The notes beneath the pieces were generated by a model, which had not been told where the DNA came from, made no database searches, and saw nothing but the letters and a program-made list of their open reading frames with translations. DNA of 26,794 nt, taken from JAKRSD01 sp964473995. Lineage in GTDB: Bacteria > Bacteroidota > Bacteroidia > CAIKAF01. The translations under genes and the position numbers were made by a program. The stretch covers positions 1 to 26,794 of the forward strand of contig CAYYRB010000029.1 of the NCBI GenBank assembly GCA_964473995.1. Reading direction: 5' to 3'. Positions 15,810 through 23,888 of this stretch are shown piece by piece. Position 1 is the stretch's first letter. Each line of letters opens with the position of its first letter.

Positions 15810-17491
15810 TGCGTTTTTCAGGTATTTTATCGGCTACGGTTTTCTTTTTTTGTTTTTGGGGAACGCGTGCCCAATCCGTTACACCTGTTTTCTTTGCCAA
15901 GGAAGCGGTAGTTTGTGCGCATCCTTTGGCGGCAGGGGTAGGGGCAGAGGTTTTGCGAAGCGGTGGCAATGCCGCTGATGCCGCGTTCGCCGTACACATG
16001 GCCCTTGCCGTAGTATATCCTTCTGCAGGGAATCTGGGTGGCGGCGGGTTTGCTTTGTACCGTTCATCGGCGGGGGAATATGATTTTTTGGACTTTCGGG
16101 AAACGGCACCGGCCAAAGCCACCCGAGCCATGTTCTTGGATAAGTCGGGAAATCCGGTTCCCGGCAAGAGTACCGCCTCCCGGGCTTCGGCGGGCACACC
16201 GGGCAGCGTAGCCGGAATCTTTGCCCTTCATCAGAAATATGGGCGTCTCTCCTCATCTTACCTGCTTGATTTTGCCATACGGCTTGCGGAAAACGGATTT
16301 CCCGTAACCCGCATTCAGGCTGCGGAATTGACTGATTATTCCACTGAATTTCGGGAGCGCAACGCGAACGCCTATTTACAGAAGAATGGGAATTGGAAAG
16401 AGGGAGATACACTCAGACAGGCTGATTTGGCCTACACGCTTCGCCGGATCCAGTCTAAAGGCAAAGACGGTTTCTACCGTGGACGGACAGCCGCACTGAT
16501 TATCAGGGAAATGCGCAGGGGCAATGGATTGATAACCAAAAAGGACTTGACGAATTATGCTCCGGTATGGCGAAGGCCTATTTATGGAGAGTACAAGAAT
16601 CATCGCGTGGTTTCCGCGCCGCCTCCATCCGCGGGGGGAATCGCTCTGCTGCAAATGCTGCGTATGGCCGAAATGGCGGACTTCTCCCGGTTTTATTTCA
16701 AAAGTCCTGAAGATATTTTCTACACCACCGAAATTGAGCGCTTTGCCTATGCCGACCGGGCTAAATATGCCGGAGACCCCGATTTTGTAAAAATTCCCTT
16801 AGACAGCCTATTGGATGGTACTTATCTGCAAGGTCGGTTTGCCTCGATTTACCCCATGCGTCCGAATCGTTCCGAGGATATTCAGCCGGCGAATTTTCAT
16901 TTACCCGAATCGGATCATACCACCCATTTCTCTATCGTAGATGCTGAGGGAAATGCCGTGGCTCTCACCACCACGCTGAATGATCATTATGGCTCCAAAA
17001 TCAGTGTGACCGGCGCCGGATTTTTACTGAATAACGAAATGGACGATTTCAGCATCAAACCTGGCGTAGCCAATCTGTACGGTCTTACGGGTATGGATGC
17101 CAATGCCGTGGCTCCGGGAAAGCGCATGCTCAGTTCCATGACTCCCACCATGGTGGAAAAAGACGGAAAGCTCATGCTGGTGTTGGGAACTCCGGGTGGA
17201 AGTACCATCATTACCACCGTTTTTCGGTTGATCTTATCGGTTATTGATTATAAAATGAATTTGACTGAGGCAGTTGCCGAAAAGCGGTTTCATCATCAGT
17301 GGATTCCTGATTTGATTTTTCATGAGGAGGAGGCGTTTTCGCCCGAGATGCGTGAGGAGTTGATACGTATGGGTTACACTTTGCAACAAAGGGGGTATAT
17401 AGGCCGGGCGGATTGCCTATCGGTGGATGCCGGCGGCAGGTTGGAAGCGGCACCCGATCCACGCGGAGATGATGCGGCTGCTGGCCGATAA
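15809..17491 (+). CDS. ggt: Gamma-glutamyltransferase
   Basis: This 560-residue Ntn-hydrolase precursor removes the gamma-glutamyl group from glutathione and related peptides in the periplasm or at the cell surface. It has a signal peptide (ILSATVFFFCFW, cleavage near TRAQ at 22), GGNAADAA (52-59), and PSAGNLGGGGF with R97 in DFRETAP for binding the substrate carboxylate. T371 in HTTHFSIVD is the autoprocessing and catalytic Thr that starts the small subunit. GTPGGSTIITTV and the closing DPRGDDAAAG are also family marks. Length is normal. It overlaps the upstream dehydrogenase by TGATG and lies 24 bp before the TIGR02757 gene, so all three are probably co-transcribed. A metabolic reason for pairing it with a kynurenine enzyme is not apparent. 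Confidence 0.95.
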   Translation: MRFSGILSATVFFFCFWGTRAQSVTPVFFAKEAVVCAHPLAAGVGAEVLRSGGNAADAAFAVHMALAVVYPSAGNLGGGGFALYRSSAGEYDFLDFRETAPAKATRAMFLDKSGNPVPGKSTASRASAGTPGSVAGIFALHQKYGRLSSSYLLDFAIRLAENGFPVTRIQAAELTDYSTEFRERNANAYLQKNGNWKEGDTLRQADLAYTLRRIQSKGKDGFYRGRTAALIIREMRRGNGLITKKDLTNYAPVWRRPIYGEYKNHRVVSAPPPSAGGIALLQMLRMAEMADFSRFYFKSPEDIFYTTEIERFAYADRAKYAGDPDFVKIPLDSLLDGTYLQGRFASIYPMRPNRSEDIQPANFHLPESDHTTHFSIVDAEGNAVALTTTLNDHYGSKISVTGAGFLLNNEMDDFSIKPGVANLYGLTGMDANAVAPGKRMLSSMTPTMVEKDGKLMLVLGTPGGSTIITTVFRLILSVIDYKMNLTEAVAEKRFHHQWIPDLIFHEEEAFSPEMREELIRMGYTLQQRGYIGRADCLSVDAGGRLEAAPDPRGDDAAAGR

Positions 17492-17515
17492 CGGGCTGGC
17501 AAGTTAATTTGTGAT

Positions 17516-18316
17516 ATGACCAAATCAAAAAAATCGCTGAAAGCCTTTTTGGACGCAAAGGTGGAAATGTACAACCGGCCTGATTTTATTGCTTCCGATC
17601 CGATTTCCATTCCGCATCGGTTCAGCGAAAAAAAGGACCGCGAAATCGCCGGGCTTTTTGCTGCCACCCTGGCCTGGGGCCAGCGGGTAACCATTTTGAA
17701 AAATGCGGAGAGGCTGATGCAATGGATGGATTTTGTCCCGTATGATTTTATCGTGAATTACCGATCTTCCGACCTGAAGCCCTTCGCTTCTTTTGTGCAC
17801 AGGACATTCAACGGAGATGATTGCCTTTTTTTTATTGCCGCCCTTCGCGAAATATATTCCACCCGGCCCGATTTGGAGTCTGTTTTTGTTGAGGGGCTCG
17901 AACGTTTTGGCGATATGGCGGGTGCTATTTCTCATTTTCGCACGGCGATGCTTTCCACGGATCACTTACCGAGAAGCAGGAAACACCTGTCGGACCCCTT
18001 GCAGGGCTCGGCATCCAAAAGAATCAACATGTATTTGCGGTGGATGGTACGTACAGATGATTGCGGTGTGGATTTCGGGCAGTGGAAAAAGATTTCTCCT
18101 TCGAAATTACTTTGCCCCCTCGACGTTCACTCCGGCAGAACGGCTCGTTCACTCGGTTTGCTCACCCGTTTGCAGGATGACCACAAAGCCGTTATTGAAT
18201 TGACGGAATCATTGAAAGAATTAAACCCTGAAGATCCGATAGCTTACGATTTTGCGCTATACGGATTGGGGGTGTTTGAAAAGGGGGGGGCTATTCCGGA
18301 AAATCTAAAGCAGTAA
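17516..18316 (+). CDS. TIGR02757 (DUF2400) family protein
   Basis: A 266-residue soluble protein of a family widespread in Bacteroidota and some other bacteria. Recognisable blocks are DPISIPHRFS, EIAGLFAATLAWGQR, MDFVPYDFI, the GSASKRINMYLRWMVR block, GVDFGQW, LLCPLDVHSGR and EDPIAYDFALYGLGV. The KR-x-NM-x-LRWMVR and PLDVH blocks recall the HhH-GPD fold of base-excision DNA glycosylases, but no activity is established to my knowledge. It is the last gene of the dehydrogenase-ggt unit. The final residues are encoded through a run of eight G (18283-18290), which makes the C-terminal dozen residues vulnerable to slippage or sequencing error. Its 3' end overlaps the convergent lipoprotein gene by 26 bp. 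Confidence 0.88.
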   Translation: MTKSKKSLKAFLDAKVEMYNRPDFIASDPISIPHRFSEKKDREIAGLFAATLAWGQRVTILKNAERLMQWMDFVPYDFIVNYRSSDLKPFASFVHRTFNGDDCLFFIAALREIYSTRPDLESVFVEGLERFGDMAGAISHFRTAMLSTDHLPRSRKHLSDPLQGSASKRINMYLRWMVRTDDCGVDFGQWKKISPSKLLCPLDVHSGRTARSLGLLTRLQDDHKAVIELTESLKELNPEDPIAYDFALYGLGVFEKGGAIPENLKQ

Positions 18317-18701
18317 TTTTTGATTCGTAAATGAATTGTTTCTTCTGCTCATTTCCGATTTTGGAGTAATTGTTGATGTTGCGCAGATTGCGCGTGGTGT
18401 AGATGGTATCCGCATTGGAAACACGGATGACGTAACGCAACGTGGTATCATCTTTCATGGGTAAATCGATGCCCAATCCTTTGTTGTAATACACTTCCAC
18501 GATTTGTCCCTGCAAAACGGTTTTATCCAATTTTTGCAATACCTGGCCCGGAGCGGCGAAAGCCGGATCCAAGGAAACTTCTACTCTTATGGGACCTTCA
18601 GAAATATTATGCAGCTGCACTTGGTAAACCGACTCTTTGTTGCAGGAAAAAACAAAAAAGGCAATAAAGGCAGGCAGTAGGATTAAAATGCGCTTTTTCA
18701 T
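18291..18701 (-). CDS. Small predicted lipoprotein, unknown function
   Basis: This 136-residue product has a signal peptide with a lipobox-like end (FFVFSC, acylated Cys at residue 20) followed by N-K-E-S. The mature part is beta-rich, with alternating hydrophobic and polar residues (VYQVQLHNIS, IRVEVSLDP, IVEVYYNKGL, TLRYVIRVSN). No known domain was recognised. The ATG at 18701 was chosen over a GTG at 18710 because it begins directly with the Lys-rich n-region MKKR. It has its own -7 element 26 bp upstream and lies 56 bp after the glycosyltransferase gene. It overlaps the convergent TIGR02757 gene by 26 bp. Confidence 0.75.
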   Translation of the reverse strand: MKKRILILLPAFIAFFVFSCNKESVYQVQLHNISEGPIRVEVSLDPAFAAPGQVLQKLDKTVLQGQIVEVYYNKGLGIDLPMKDDTTLRYVIRVSNADTIYTTRNLRNINNYSKIGNEQKKQFIYESKITALDFPE

Positions 18702-18726
18702 GAGTAACACGTGTATGATTAAGAAT

Positions 18727-18734
18727 CAAATTTA
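18727..18734 (-). promoter_or_regulatory. -7 promoter element for the lipoprotein gene
   Basis: On the minus strand TAAATTTG matches TAnnTTTG exactly, 25 bp ahead of the lipoprotein ATG, in an A/T-rich stretch. No clear -33 TTG was identified. Confidence 0.5.
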
Positions 18735-18757
18735 TATAAAAATTAATTTGTCGGACA

Positions 18758-20233
18758 TCATGGAAAAAAATAAATCAACAGGCGGTAGTTTCCTACCTGA
18801 ACTTCGGAGATGGAATCGGCCCTGTCTTTGAGTGAAATTCCCTGCTTACGAAAAGCGCCACCCGAGTCGGCTTCGTCCCATTCGGCAATGACCACTTTGG
18901 GATAAAAACGATCAAAGGTTTTTTCATGATTAAAATAGCCGTCCCATACGGGAATTACTTTAGCCCCCGTTTCTCTGGCGAGGGTAGGTGCCCATGGACC
19001 TGCCGCCACCCGATTTTCCAGTGATTCATTTTTGAGGGCCCGGTTGATGTCACGAATGGCAAATGTGCGATTCTTGAAAAGGAATATGGCATTGTCCATA
19101 TGTTTGATACCGGTAATGAGAAAAATTACCCCGGCCAATACGGCGGGCAATGCATACAGCCGTTTCCCCCTGGCCATCGCATATTCTATAGCCCATGCCA
19201 ACTGCAGCGAAGCGAAAATTCCCCAGGAAAAGAGCAGGGGAGAAAGATACCGGGAAGGAACAAACCACATGGTGAGTTTATGGCATTCTGCCATGGCCCA
19301 AGTCAATACCAGTAAACTGAGCAGGAGCCGTTCCCTGTTGCGCGAAAAAAAATAATTGAGCGGAAGCAGAAATAATCCGGTGGCAAATGCCCGGAAAAGC
19401 CAGACATTTTCTTTTCTATCAAAAAACTCCTTGGTCTGTTCCCAGGCTACAGTTGTCCATTGGTACCGTGGGATGAAGCGGTTGTTTGCCTGATCGGCCA
19501 TCACATAATCGTAGGTTTCTTTTACGGGCAGATACCAAAAAATGAAATACATTAATCCGCCGGCTAGCCAAAGGCCCATGATGCCTCCAATTTGACGAAG
19601 GAATAAAGGGCGTTTGTTTTTCCCGTTCAAGAAGACAGCCACGAATATATTTGTGGGCAACAGCAGAAGCACGTATGCGAATTGGTTTTTACAGGCTACG
19701 GCCATCCAAAGTGCGGCCACGGATGCTGCCCCCCATTTGAAATTACGGTCGGCGTAATACCGCATGAAAAAAGCGACGGAACTGAGCACGAGTGCCGAAG
19801 CGCTCATTTCGGCCATGGTAAAATGTATGTACTGAAACAGGTGGTACTGGGTAATAAAAATGGATAAAAAGAGTAAAACGGCTCCCTGAAAGGGACGGAA
19901 TGCCCATGCCGACAAAAACAATAACCCGAGTACCGTCAACAGCATCCAGAGCCTTCCCGAAAGTATCTGCGTTCCGAAGATTTGGTAAGCCGGGTAAATC
20001 CAGGCATTAAACAAAGGCGTTTTTATGAGATTGTCGCATTCGTTTATGCCAAAATATCCGTGATTCACTTTGTTGGTCACCTGAGAGGTATTCAGCCCTT
20101 CATCGGTAAAGGCGTCGCGGGAATGGGGTGAAATATTCTTGTGCGGATCGGCTTCTAAAAAAGGCACCTGCATGCCCAAAATCAAAAGAAGCACCAGGGC
20201 AACACAATGGATAAACCGCACCTTTTTCAGCAT
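18758..20233 (-). CDS. GT-C (GT39/PMT-like) glycosyltransferase-like membrane protein
   Basis: A 491-residue polytopic inner-membrane protein with about ten hydrophobic helices. The first periplasmic loop after TM1 holds an acidic motif, D44-E45 in TDEGLNTSQ, at the position of the catalytic acid in GT-C enzymes that use polyprenyl-phosphate sugars. It is followed by PLFNAWIYPAYQIFG...SGRLW, typical of PMT_2/ArnT-like proteins. The C-terminal 90 residues form a soluble periplasmic tail (PWAPTLARETGAKVIPVWDGYFNHE). The fold and broad class are fairly secure; donor and acceptor are unknown. It starts 6 bp after the ornithine aminotransferase stop, so the two are probably co-transcribed although no functional link is evident. 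Confidence 0.8.
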   Translation of the reverse strand: MLKKVRFIHCVALVLLLILGMQVPFLEADPHKNISPHSRDAFTDEGLNTSQVTNKVNHGYFGINECDNLIKTPLFNAWIYPAYQIFGTQILSGRLWMLLTVLGLLFLSAWAFRPFQGAVLLFLSIFITQYHLFQYIHFTMAEMSASALVLSSVAFFMRYYADRNFKWGAASVAALWMAVACKNQFAYVLLLLPTNIFVAVFLNGKNKRPLFLRQIGGIMGLWLAGGLMYFIFWYLPVKETYDYVMADQANNRFIPRYQWTTVAWEQTKEFFDRKENVWLFRAFATGLFLLPLNYFFSRNRERLLLSLLVLTWAMAECHKLTMWFVPSRYLSPLLFSWGIFASLQLAWAIEYAMARGKRLYALPAVLAGVIFLITGIKHMDNAIFLFKNRTFAIRDINRALKNESLENRVAAGPWAPTLARETGAKVIPVWDGYFNHEKTFDRFYPKVVIAEWDEADSGGAFRKQGISLKDRADSISEVQVGNYRLLIYFFP

Positions 20234-20239
20234 CGTGTT

Positions 20240-21475
20240 CTATCGGTCGAAGAAGAGTATACTTTCCTGAATGATGTCTGCTGCTTCGTGGATTTGGTTT
20301 TCCGTGATCACCAGCGGCGGAGCCAGCCGGATGATGGTGTCGTGGGTGGGCTTGGCCAATAGGCCCGATTCTTTCATTTTCAGGCAAACATCCCAAGCCG
20401 ATACACCGTTTTTGGTACGAATGTCCACCGCGTTCAACAGCCCTTTTCCGCGCACCGCATTAATTCGGGAACTGTCTATCTCAACCAACCTTTTCCGCAA
20501 TAGTTGGCCCATTTTCTCGGCATTTTCATCCAGTTTTTCTTCCCGTACAACGGTTAATGCAGCCATCGCCACCGCACAGGCGAGCGGATTTCCACCGAAG
20601 GTGGAGCCATGCTCCCCAGGATGTACGGTTAATATCACTTCTGATGAAGAAAGTACGCAGGAAACGGGATAAACTCCTCCGGAAAGGGCTTTACCTAAAA
20701 CCAATATATCCGGTTTTACAGCCTCATGATCGCAGGCAAGCATTTTGCCGGTACGGGCAATGCCGGTCTGCACTTCATCGGCAATGAACAATACATTTTT
20801 TTCCTTGCAGAGGCTGCTTACCTTTTTCAGGTAGCCTTCATCAGGAATGATTACTCCGGCTTCTCCTTGAATGGGTTCGCACATAAATGCAGCCACATGT
20901 GGATCGTCCAAGGCTTTCTCCAAAGCCGGAATGTCGTTGTAGGGTATAATTTCAAATCCGGGTACGTAGGGGCCGAAACCCTTGAAGCTGGAAGGATCTG
21001 TGCTGGAGGAAATGGCGGCGATGGATCTGCCCCAGAAATTGCCCTCCACAAATACAATTTTCGCTTTGCCTTCCTGAATGCCTTTTACATCATATCCCCA
21101 GCGGCGGGCAAGTTTTACGGCCGTTTCGCAAGCTTCTACGCCGGTGTTCATGGGTAATATGCGTTCATAGCCGAAATAGCCGCAGATAAATTCGGCATAG
21201 CGGCCAAGCAGGTTGTTATGAAAAGCACGTGACGTGAGCGTTACTTTTTGGGCCTGCTCGGTGAGGGCACCTACGATTTTTGGGTGGCAATGTCCCTGGT
21301 TTACGGCAGAATAGGCTGACAGAAAATCCAAATAGCGTTTGCCTTCACAATCCCACATTTCGGCTCCCGAGGCCCGCTCAATCACTACCGGAATCGGGTG
21401 ATAGTTGTGTGCTCCGTAGATATCTTCCAAGGCCATGGCTTCGGCCGAAGTGATTGTGTTTTTTAGCGATTCCAT
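20240..21475 (-). CDS. rocD: Ornithine--oxo-acid aminotransferase
   Basis: This 411-residue class III PLP aminotransferase converts ornithine and 2-oxoglutarate to glutamate-5-semialdehyde and glutamate. It has the N-terminal AHNYHPIPVVIERA segment that distinguishes ornithine aminotransferases from acetylornithine enzymes, plus FLSAYSAVNQGHCHP, MNTGVEACETAVKLARRWGY, PLP-binding D233 (IADEVQTG) and Schiff-base K262 (LGKALSGGVYPVS), then GEHGSTFGGNPLA. Length is normal. A perfect -7 element lies in the 48-bp gap after the exporter gene, so it can be transcribed independently. It is followed after 6 bp by the glycosyltransferase-like gene. Confidence 0.95.
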   Translation of the reverse strand: MESLKNTITSAEAMALEDIYGAHNYHPIPVVIERASGAEMWDCEGKRYLDFLSAYSAVNQGHCHPKIVGALTEQAQKVTLTSRAFHNNLLGRYAEFICGYFGYERILPMNTGVEACETAVKLARRWGYDVKGIQEGKAKIVFVEGNFWGRSIAAISSSTDPSSFKGFGPYVPGFEIIPYNDIPALEKALDDPHVAAFMCEPIQGEAGVIIPDEGYLKKVSSLCKEKNVLFIADEVQTGIARTGKMLACDHEAVKPDILVLGKALSGGVYPVSCVLSSSEVILTVHPGEHGSTFGGNPLACAVAMAALTVVREEKLDENAEKMGQLLRKRLVEIDSSRINAVRGKGLLNAVDIRTKNGVSAWDVCLKMKESGLLAKPTHDTIIRLAPPLVITENQIHEAADIIQESILFFDR

Positions 21476-21503
21476 AAGCCTGTCCGCATTTTCGGCGGTG
21501 TGG

Positions 21504-21511
21504 CAAATATA
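21504..21511 (-). promoter_or_regulatory. -7 promoter element for rocD
   Basis: On the minus strand TATATTTG followed by C matches the extended TAnnTTTGC consensus, 28 bp ahead of the rocD ATG and just after the exporter stop codon. The nearest upstream TTG is about 29 nt away, longer than usual. Confidence 0.5.
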
Positions 21512-21523
21512 GCCATAAGCCCC

Positions 21524-23815
21524 TTAGTCGGGGGATTTTTCAAAATGCTTTTCTTTCAGGTGGGGCAGAAATTGTTTTTTGAGTTTTCCGGGGAAGAGCA
21601 TGAGCAAGGCGGGCAGCAAAAACAAATCACCCAAGAGGGCCAAAATGAGCAAAACGCAGAGAAGAAGTCCCATGTAAAATGTAGCCAAAAAGTTGGACGC
21701 CAACAAGGGAAGGAAACCGGCTACGAGCACAACGGTGGTGAGGGCCATGGATTTTCCGGTGCCCAGAAAGGTTTGTTTGAGCGACTGTTCAAATGGTTTT
21801 TTTAGTCCCAATTCAATCCGCAGCCTAGATAGAAAGTGGATGGTATCATCTACCGCAATGCCGAAACCGATGGTGAAAATGATGGCCGTAGATGTTTTTA
21901 GGGGAATGCCTCCGAAACCCAAAATGGCCCCGACTCCGAGCAAAGGATATAGGTTGGGCAATAATGAAATAAGTGCTGCTCTTACAGAACGGAAAATAAT
22001 TCCTATGATGAGGCAGATAAGGACGAAGCCGGTGATCAGGCCGTAGGCTAAATTCATTGTCAAATTTTGGATGTTGATATCAATCAAACGTGCACTTCCG
22101 GTAACTTCAAAAGCAAATGGATAAGAACCGGCGGGCGTTTGTTCTTTAAATTCTTTTTCGTTTTTGAGCATTTCTTTTCCGGTTACGTTGTGCACCTTTC
22201 CGCTTATACGGGCCCTGTTTTGGCCTTCATTGAGGAAGGCTTTCAGGGCATCTTCTGCAAATACGTTATGCAACTTCATGGCCCGCACCATACGATCGTA
22301 TTCTTCGCGCGTGGCCGGTAGTTCAAAAAATTCGGGACTTCCGTTATGCATGGCCATGTTAAACATTTTGGCGAGGGTGACGTGCGATTGCACAAACCCC
22401 AATCCGAAAGCCGCTTTGGCTTCTTTTTCGAATTGTTCTGCCTTTTTCAGGTTGTCGAACGAAAACAGGCTGTCTCCTTCCAACGCCATTTCAAACGGGC
22501 GCACACCGGAAAATTCTTTTTCCAACCTCAGCAGATCTTGCATGAGCGGGGTACTTTCCCGCACATCCTCCGTAAGTCGGTTGTTACTTTCCATCAACAG
22601 GGAGCCGATGATGAAAACCACCGAGGATAGACCGAAGGCATAGAGAATTGTTTTCGGCCTTTTTTCAACACCTTTCCAAAGTTTGTACCAGCCTATGGTT
22701 GATTTTCTGCCCACTTTATCTAACGGTTTTACCTTGAAATACCTCAGGAAAAAAGGCATCAGTGCCAAGGTGATGAGATAAGCCGATACCACCCCCGCCG
22801 AACAATAAATACCGAAATCCATCACGGGCGGTGATTGGGTGGTGAGCAGACTCAGGAAACCGATGGCCGTAGTGAGCGAGGTAAGAAATGCCGAACGGCC
22901 AATTTTGCTGAACGTGGTCTGCACCGCATCTTCCGTGTCTTTACCGAGGGCTTTTTCATCACGGAATTTGCCGTAAAAATGAATGGCATTGGACATGCTC
23001 ACCACAAACATGACGCAGGGAATGGCGGAACCTAATATATCGATTCCCTTGCCTGTAATTTCCATGATTCCCAATGTCCAAATCAGCGAAAAACCCACAA
23101 TGACCAAAGGCATCCACAGACCCGAGAACGTGCGGAAAACAGCAATGAGGATGAGAATCACTACCAAGCCTGCAATTCCCAGAAACATGAAAAGATCCAC
23201 GGTGAGTTTATCCAGAAAGTATTTCTGTGCCCTGATTTTACCTCCGGTGAAGGTGTCCGGAAAGTTGAAATGGGCCAGCGCTGATTCGATTTTATCCAAT
23301 AGGATATCTGATTTTTTTTTCGAAATCAGCGGATCGGTTTCCACATACAGGCAAACGGAACGGTTGTCTTTGCCGATCAATGCCCCTGAAAACATACCCG
23401 ATCGGCTTAGCAGAATGCTGTCTTCGCGCAGGAGTTCGGGATCATTGAGATGCAGCAGTTTTTTGCGTCGGGCCATCAGTCCGCTGAATAGGGGAACTTC
23501 GAGCCTGGGGAGTGAAATTACCGATTTTACGCCTTCCAGATTGGCCAGGGAATCGGATAATAAGCCCACCTGTTGAAGAAAAGCCGTATCGTAGATACTT
23601 TTATTGTGCCCTATACCGATGAGCAGATAGTCATAATCGCTGCCGAATTCATTTCGGAACGCTTCAAACTTTTTTCCTTCGGTGTCGTTCTTCGGAAAGA
23701 ATTTTTCCAAGTCATAATCAAAAGCTATGCCCGGCAGTCTGATGCCAAAAAATACCGTCACGCCTAAAACAAGAACCGCGGGTAAAATGTATACTAAGTG
23801 ATGTCGTTTTTTCAT
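21524..23815 (-). CDS. RND/MMPL-family exporter
   Basis: The 763-residue inner-membrane transporter has the duplicated RND layout: TM1 (about 7-24), a periplasmic loop (about 28-205), five helices (about 206-360), TM7 (about 390-410), a second periplasmic loop, and five more helices up to about 745. The paired signature segments of COG1033-type proteins are present: VVSMSNAIHFYGKFRDE in the first half and GIAVDDTIHFLSRLRIEL in the second, the latter with the Asp pair expected in the proton-relay helix. A basic C-terminal tail (HLKEKHFEK) follows. Relatives move hydrophobic compounds such as lipids or pigments. No membrane-fusion or outer-membrane partner is adjacent, which fits the MMPL-like class better than tripartite drug pumps. 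It heads the minus-strand cluster and is divergent from the BNR-protein gene. Confidence 0.9.
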   Translation of the reverse strand: MKKRHHLVYILPAVLVLGVTVFFGIRLPGIAFDYDLEKFFPKNDTEGKKFEAFRNEFGSDYDYLLIGIGHNKSIYDTAFLQQVGLLSDSLANLEGVKSVISLPRLEVPLFSGLMARRKKLLHLNDPELLREDSILLSRSGMFSGALIGKDNRSVCLYVETDPLISKKKSDILLDKIESALAHFNFPDTFTGGKIRAQKYFLDKLTVDLFMFLGIAGLVVILILIAVFRTFSGLWMPLVIVGFSLIWTLGIMEITGKGIDILGSAIPCVMFVVSMSNAIHFYGKFRDEKALGKDTEDAVQTTFSKIGRSAFLTSLTTAIGFLSLLTTQSPPVMDFGIYCSAGVVSAYLITLALMPFFLRYFKVKPLDKVGRKSTIGWYKLWKGVEKRPKTILYAFGLSSVVFIIGSLLMESNNRLTEDVRESTPLMQDLLRLEKEFSGVRPFEMALEGDSLFSFDNLKKAEQFEKEAKAAFGLGFVQSHVTLAKMFNMAMHNGSPEFFELPATREEYDRMVRAMKLHNVFAEDALKAFLNEGQNRARISGKVHNVTGKEMLKNEKEFKEQTPAGSYPFAFEVTGSARLIDINIQNLTMNLAYGLITGFVLICLIIGIIFRSVRAALISLLPNLYPLLGVGAILGFGGIPLKTSTAIIFTIGFGIAVDDTIHFLSRLRIELGLKKPFEQSLKQTFLGTGKSMALTTVVLVAGFLPLLASNFLATFYMGLLLCVLLILALLGDLFLLPALLMLFPGKLKKQFLPHLKEKHFEKSPD

Positions 23816-23888
23816 GGTTTAATTGGTATATCTTCGTGAAAATTTTTTGTACACAGATTATTTCTCTTATTGCTAAAAATCAGTTCTC

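Noticed and set aside
21517..21530. CCCC/GGGG inverted repeat at the end of the exporter gene, considered as a terminator
   Set aside because: The stem is only about four base pairs, spans the stop codon and has no T tract.
22983..23576. 197-codon plus-strand frame opposite the exporter gene
   Set aside because: The exporter frame is complete with both RND signature segments; the antisense product has only shadow composition.
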